The translations under genes and the position numbers were made by a program. From contig NZ_CP113432.1 of the NCBI RefSeq assembly GCF_026686735.1, positions 4,081,001-4,145,000 of the forward strand: DNA of 64,000 bases. Reading direction: 5' to 3'. Below are positions 63,807 through 64,000 of this stretch, piece after piece (the stretch's first letter is position 1; each line of letters begins with the position of its first letter). Under the pieces are notes generated by a model. It was given only the letters and a program-made list of their open reading frames with translations. It had not been told where the DNA came from and ran no database searches. The stretch is from Pseudomonas triclosanedens. GTDB lineage: Bacteria; Pseudomonadota; Gammaproteobacteria; Pseudomonadales; Pseudomonadaceae.

Positions 63807-64000
63807 ATGAACACGCAACTCAAACCCACCCTCGGCACCCTGCACCTGTGGGGCATCGCCGTGGGCCTGGTGATTTCCGGTGAGTACTTCGGCTGGAGCT
63901 ATGGCTGGGGCGTGGCCGGCACGCTCGGTTTCCTGGTCACCACCCTGCTGGTGGCCGCCATGTACACCTGCTTCATCTTCAGCTTCACCGAACTGACCAC
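63807..64000 (+). CDS. eat: Ethanolamine permease, N-terminal part (cut by window edge)
   Basis: The first 64 codons of an APC-superfamily permease that run off the right edge. The start MNTQLKPTLGTLHLWGIAV followed by GLVISGEYFGWSYGW and MYTCFIFSFTELT is typical of Pseudomonas ethanolamine permeases. A GGGAGA site precedes the ATG. The sigma-54 promoter in front fits nitrogen- or activator-controlled uptake of an amine. Ethanolamine ammonia-lyase genes, which often follow, would lie outside the window. Confidence 0.8.
   Translation, partial: MNTQLKPTLGTLHLWGIAVGLVISGEYFGWSYGWGVAGTLGFLVTTLLVAAMYTCFIFSFTELT

Overview
The window is a high-GC stretch of a Pseudomonas chromosome, most likely from the P. 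aeruginosa / nitroreducens / citronellolis side of the genus. This rests on OprI, SagS, OspR, EF-P with its rhamnosyltransferase EarP, TgpA, Ohr/OhrR and a long run of genes that, from memory, follow the P. aeruginosa PAO1 order PA2815-PA2882. Coding density is high and most of the window is conserved core genome. No phage, insertion sequence, CRISPR array, rRNA or replication origin is visible.

Region 1-10 kb: the start of a glutathione S-transferase (cut by the left edge), a transglutaminase-like protein, the large acyl-CoA dehydrogenase FadE, small proteins of unknown role, a DUF3592-type gene broken by an in-frame TAA, an ankyrin protein, and a tRNA operon (Glu-Gly-Gly, minus strand) with a near-consensus promoter. 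Then come a second GST, free methionine-(R)-sulfoxide reductase and a DUF815 ATPase. Region 10-17 kb: the hybrid kinase SagS, then a thiol/oxidative-stress block (glutathione peroxidase-OspR with a palindromic operator, and MsrB with a terminator in its leader), AlaA and HtpX. Region 17-27 kb: Tpm, a LigB-type dioxygenase, the RNA helicase DeaD and an enoyl-CoA hydratase. An accessory-looking pair follows, a glycine-rich repetitive lipoprotein and a TpsB/FhaC outer-membrane transporter, behind an AT-rich upstream region.

Region 27-37 kb: an FMO-type monooxygenase, class II DAHP synthase, an M48 lipoprotein protease, a YcaQ-type glycosylase, DUF3291/DUF1127 genes divergent from a LysR regulator, OhrR/Ohr, EF-P/EarP, tRNA-Ser and oprI. 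Region 37-50 kb: an L,D-transpeptidase, TesA divergent from an ABC exporter pair, GreB, ThpR, a LysR/YeiH pair, DoxX, MltF, TatD and a chemoreceptor. Region 50-64 kb: a coupled SUOX-fold periplasmic protein and diguanylate cyclase, a thioesterase, a CHAD protein, the moxR-DUF58-tgpA operon, a PACE efflux gene whose divergent LysR regulator carries an in-frame TAG, pyrF, a two-component system with a two-receiver response protein, and the start of an ethanolamine permease behind a strong sigma-54 site.

Themes are redox defence (two glutathione peroxidase/Ohr-type enzymes under paralogous one-cysteine MarR repressors, two methionine sulfoxide reductases, two GSTs), cell-envelope upkeep (OprI, L,D-transpeptidase, MltF, TgpA, proteases) and signalling (SagS, diguanylate cyclase, chemoreceptor, two-component system). 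The most novel-looking element is the repetitive lipoprotein/TpsB pair at 22.2-25.4 kb. Two core-type genes interrupted by single stop codons are the clearest anomalies.
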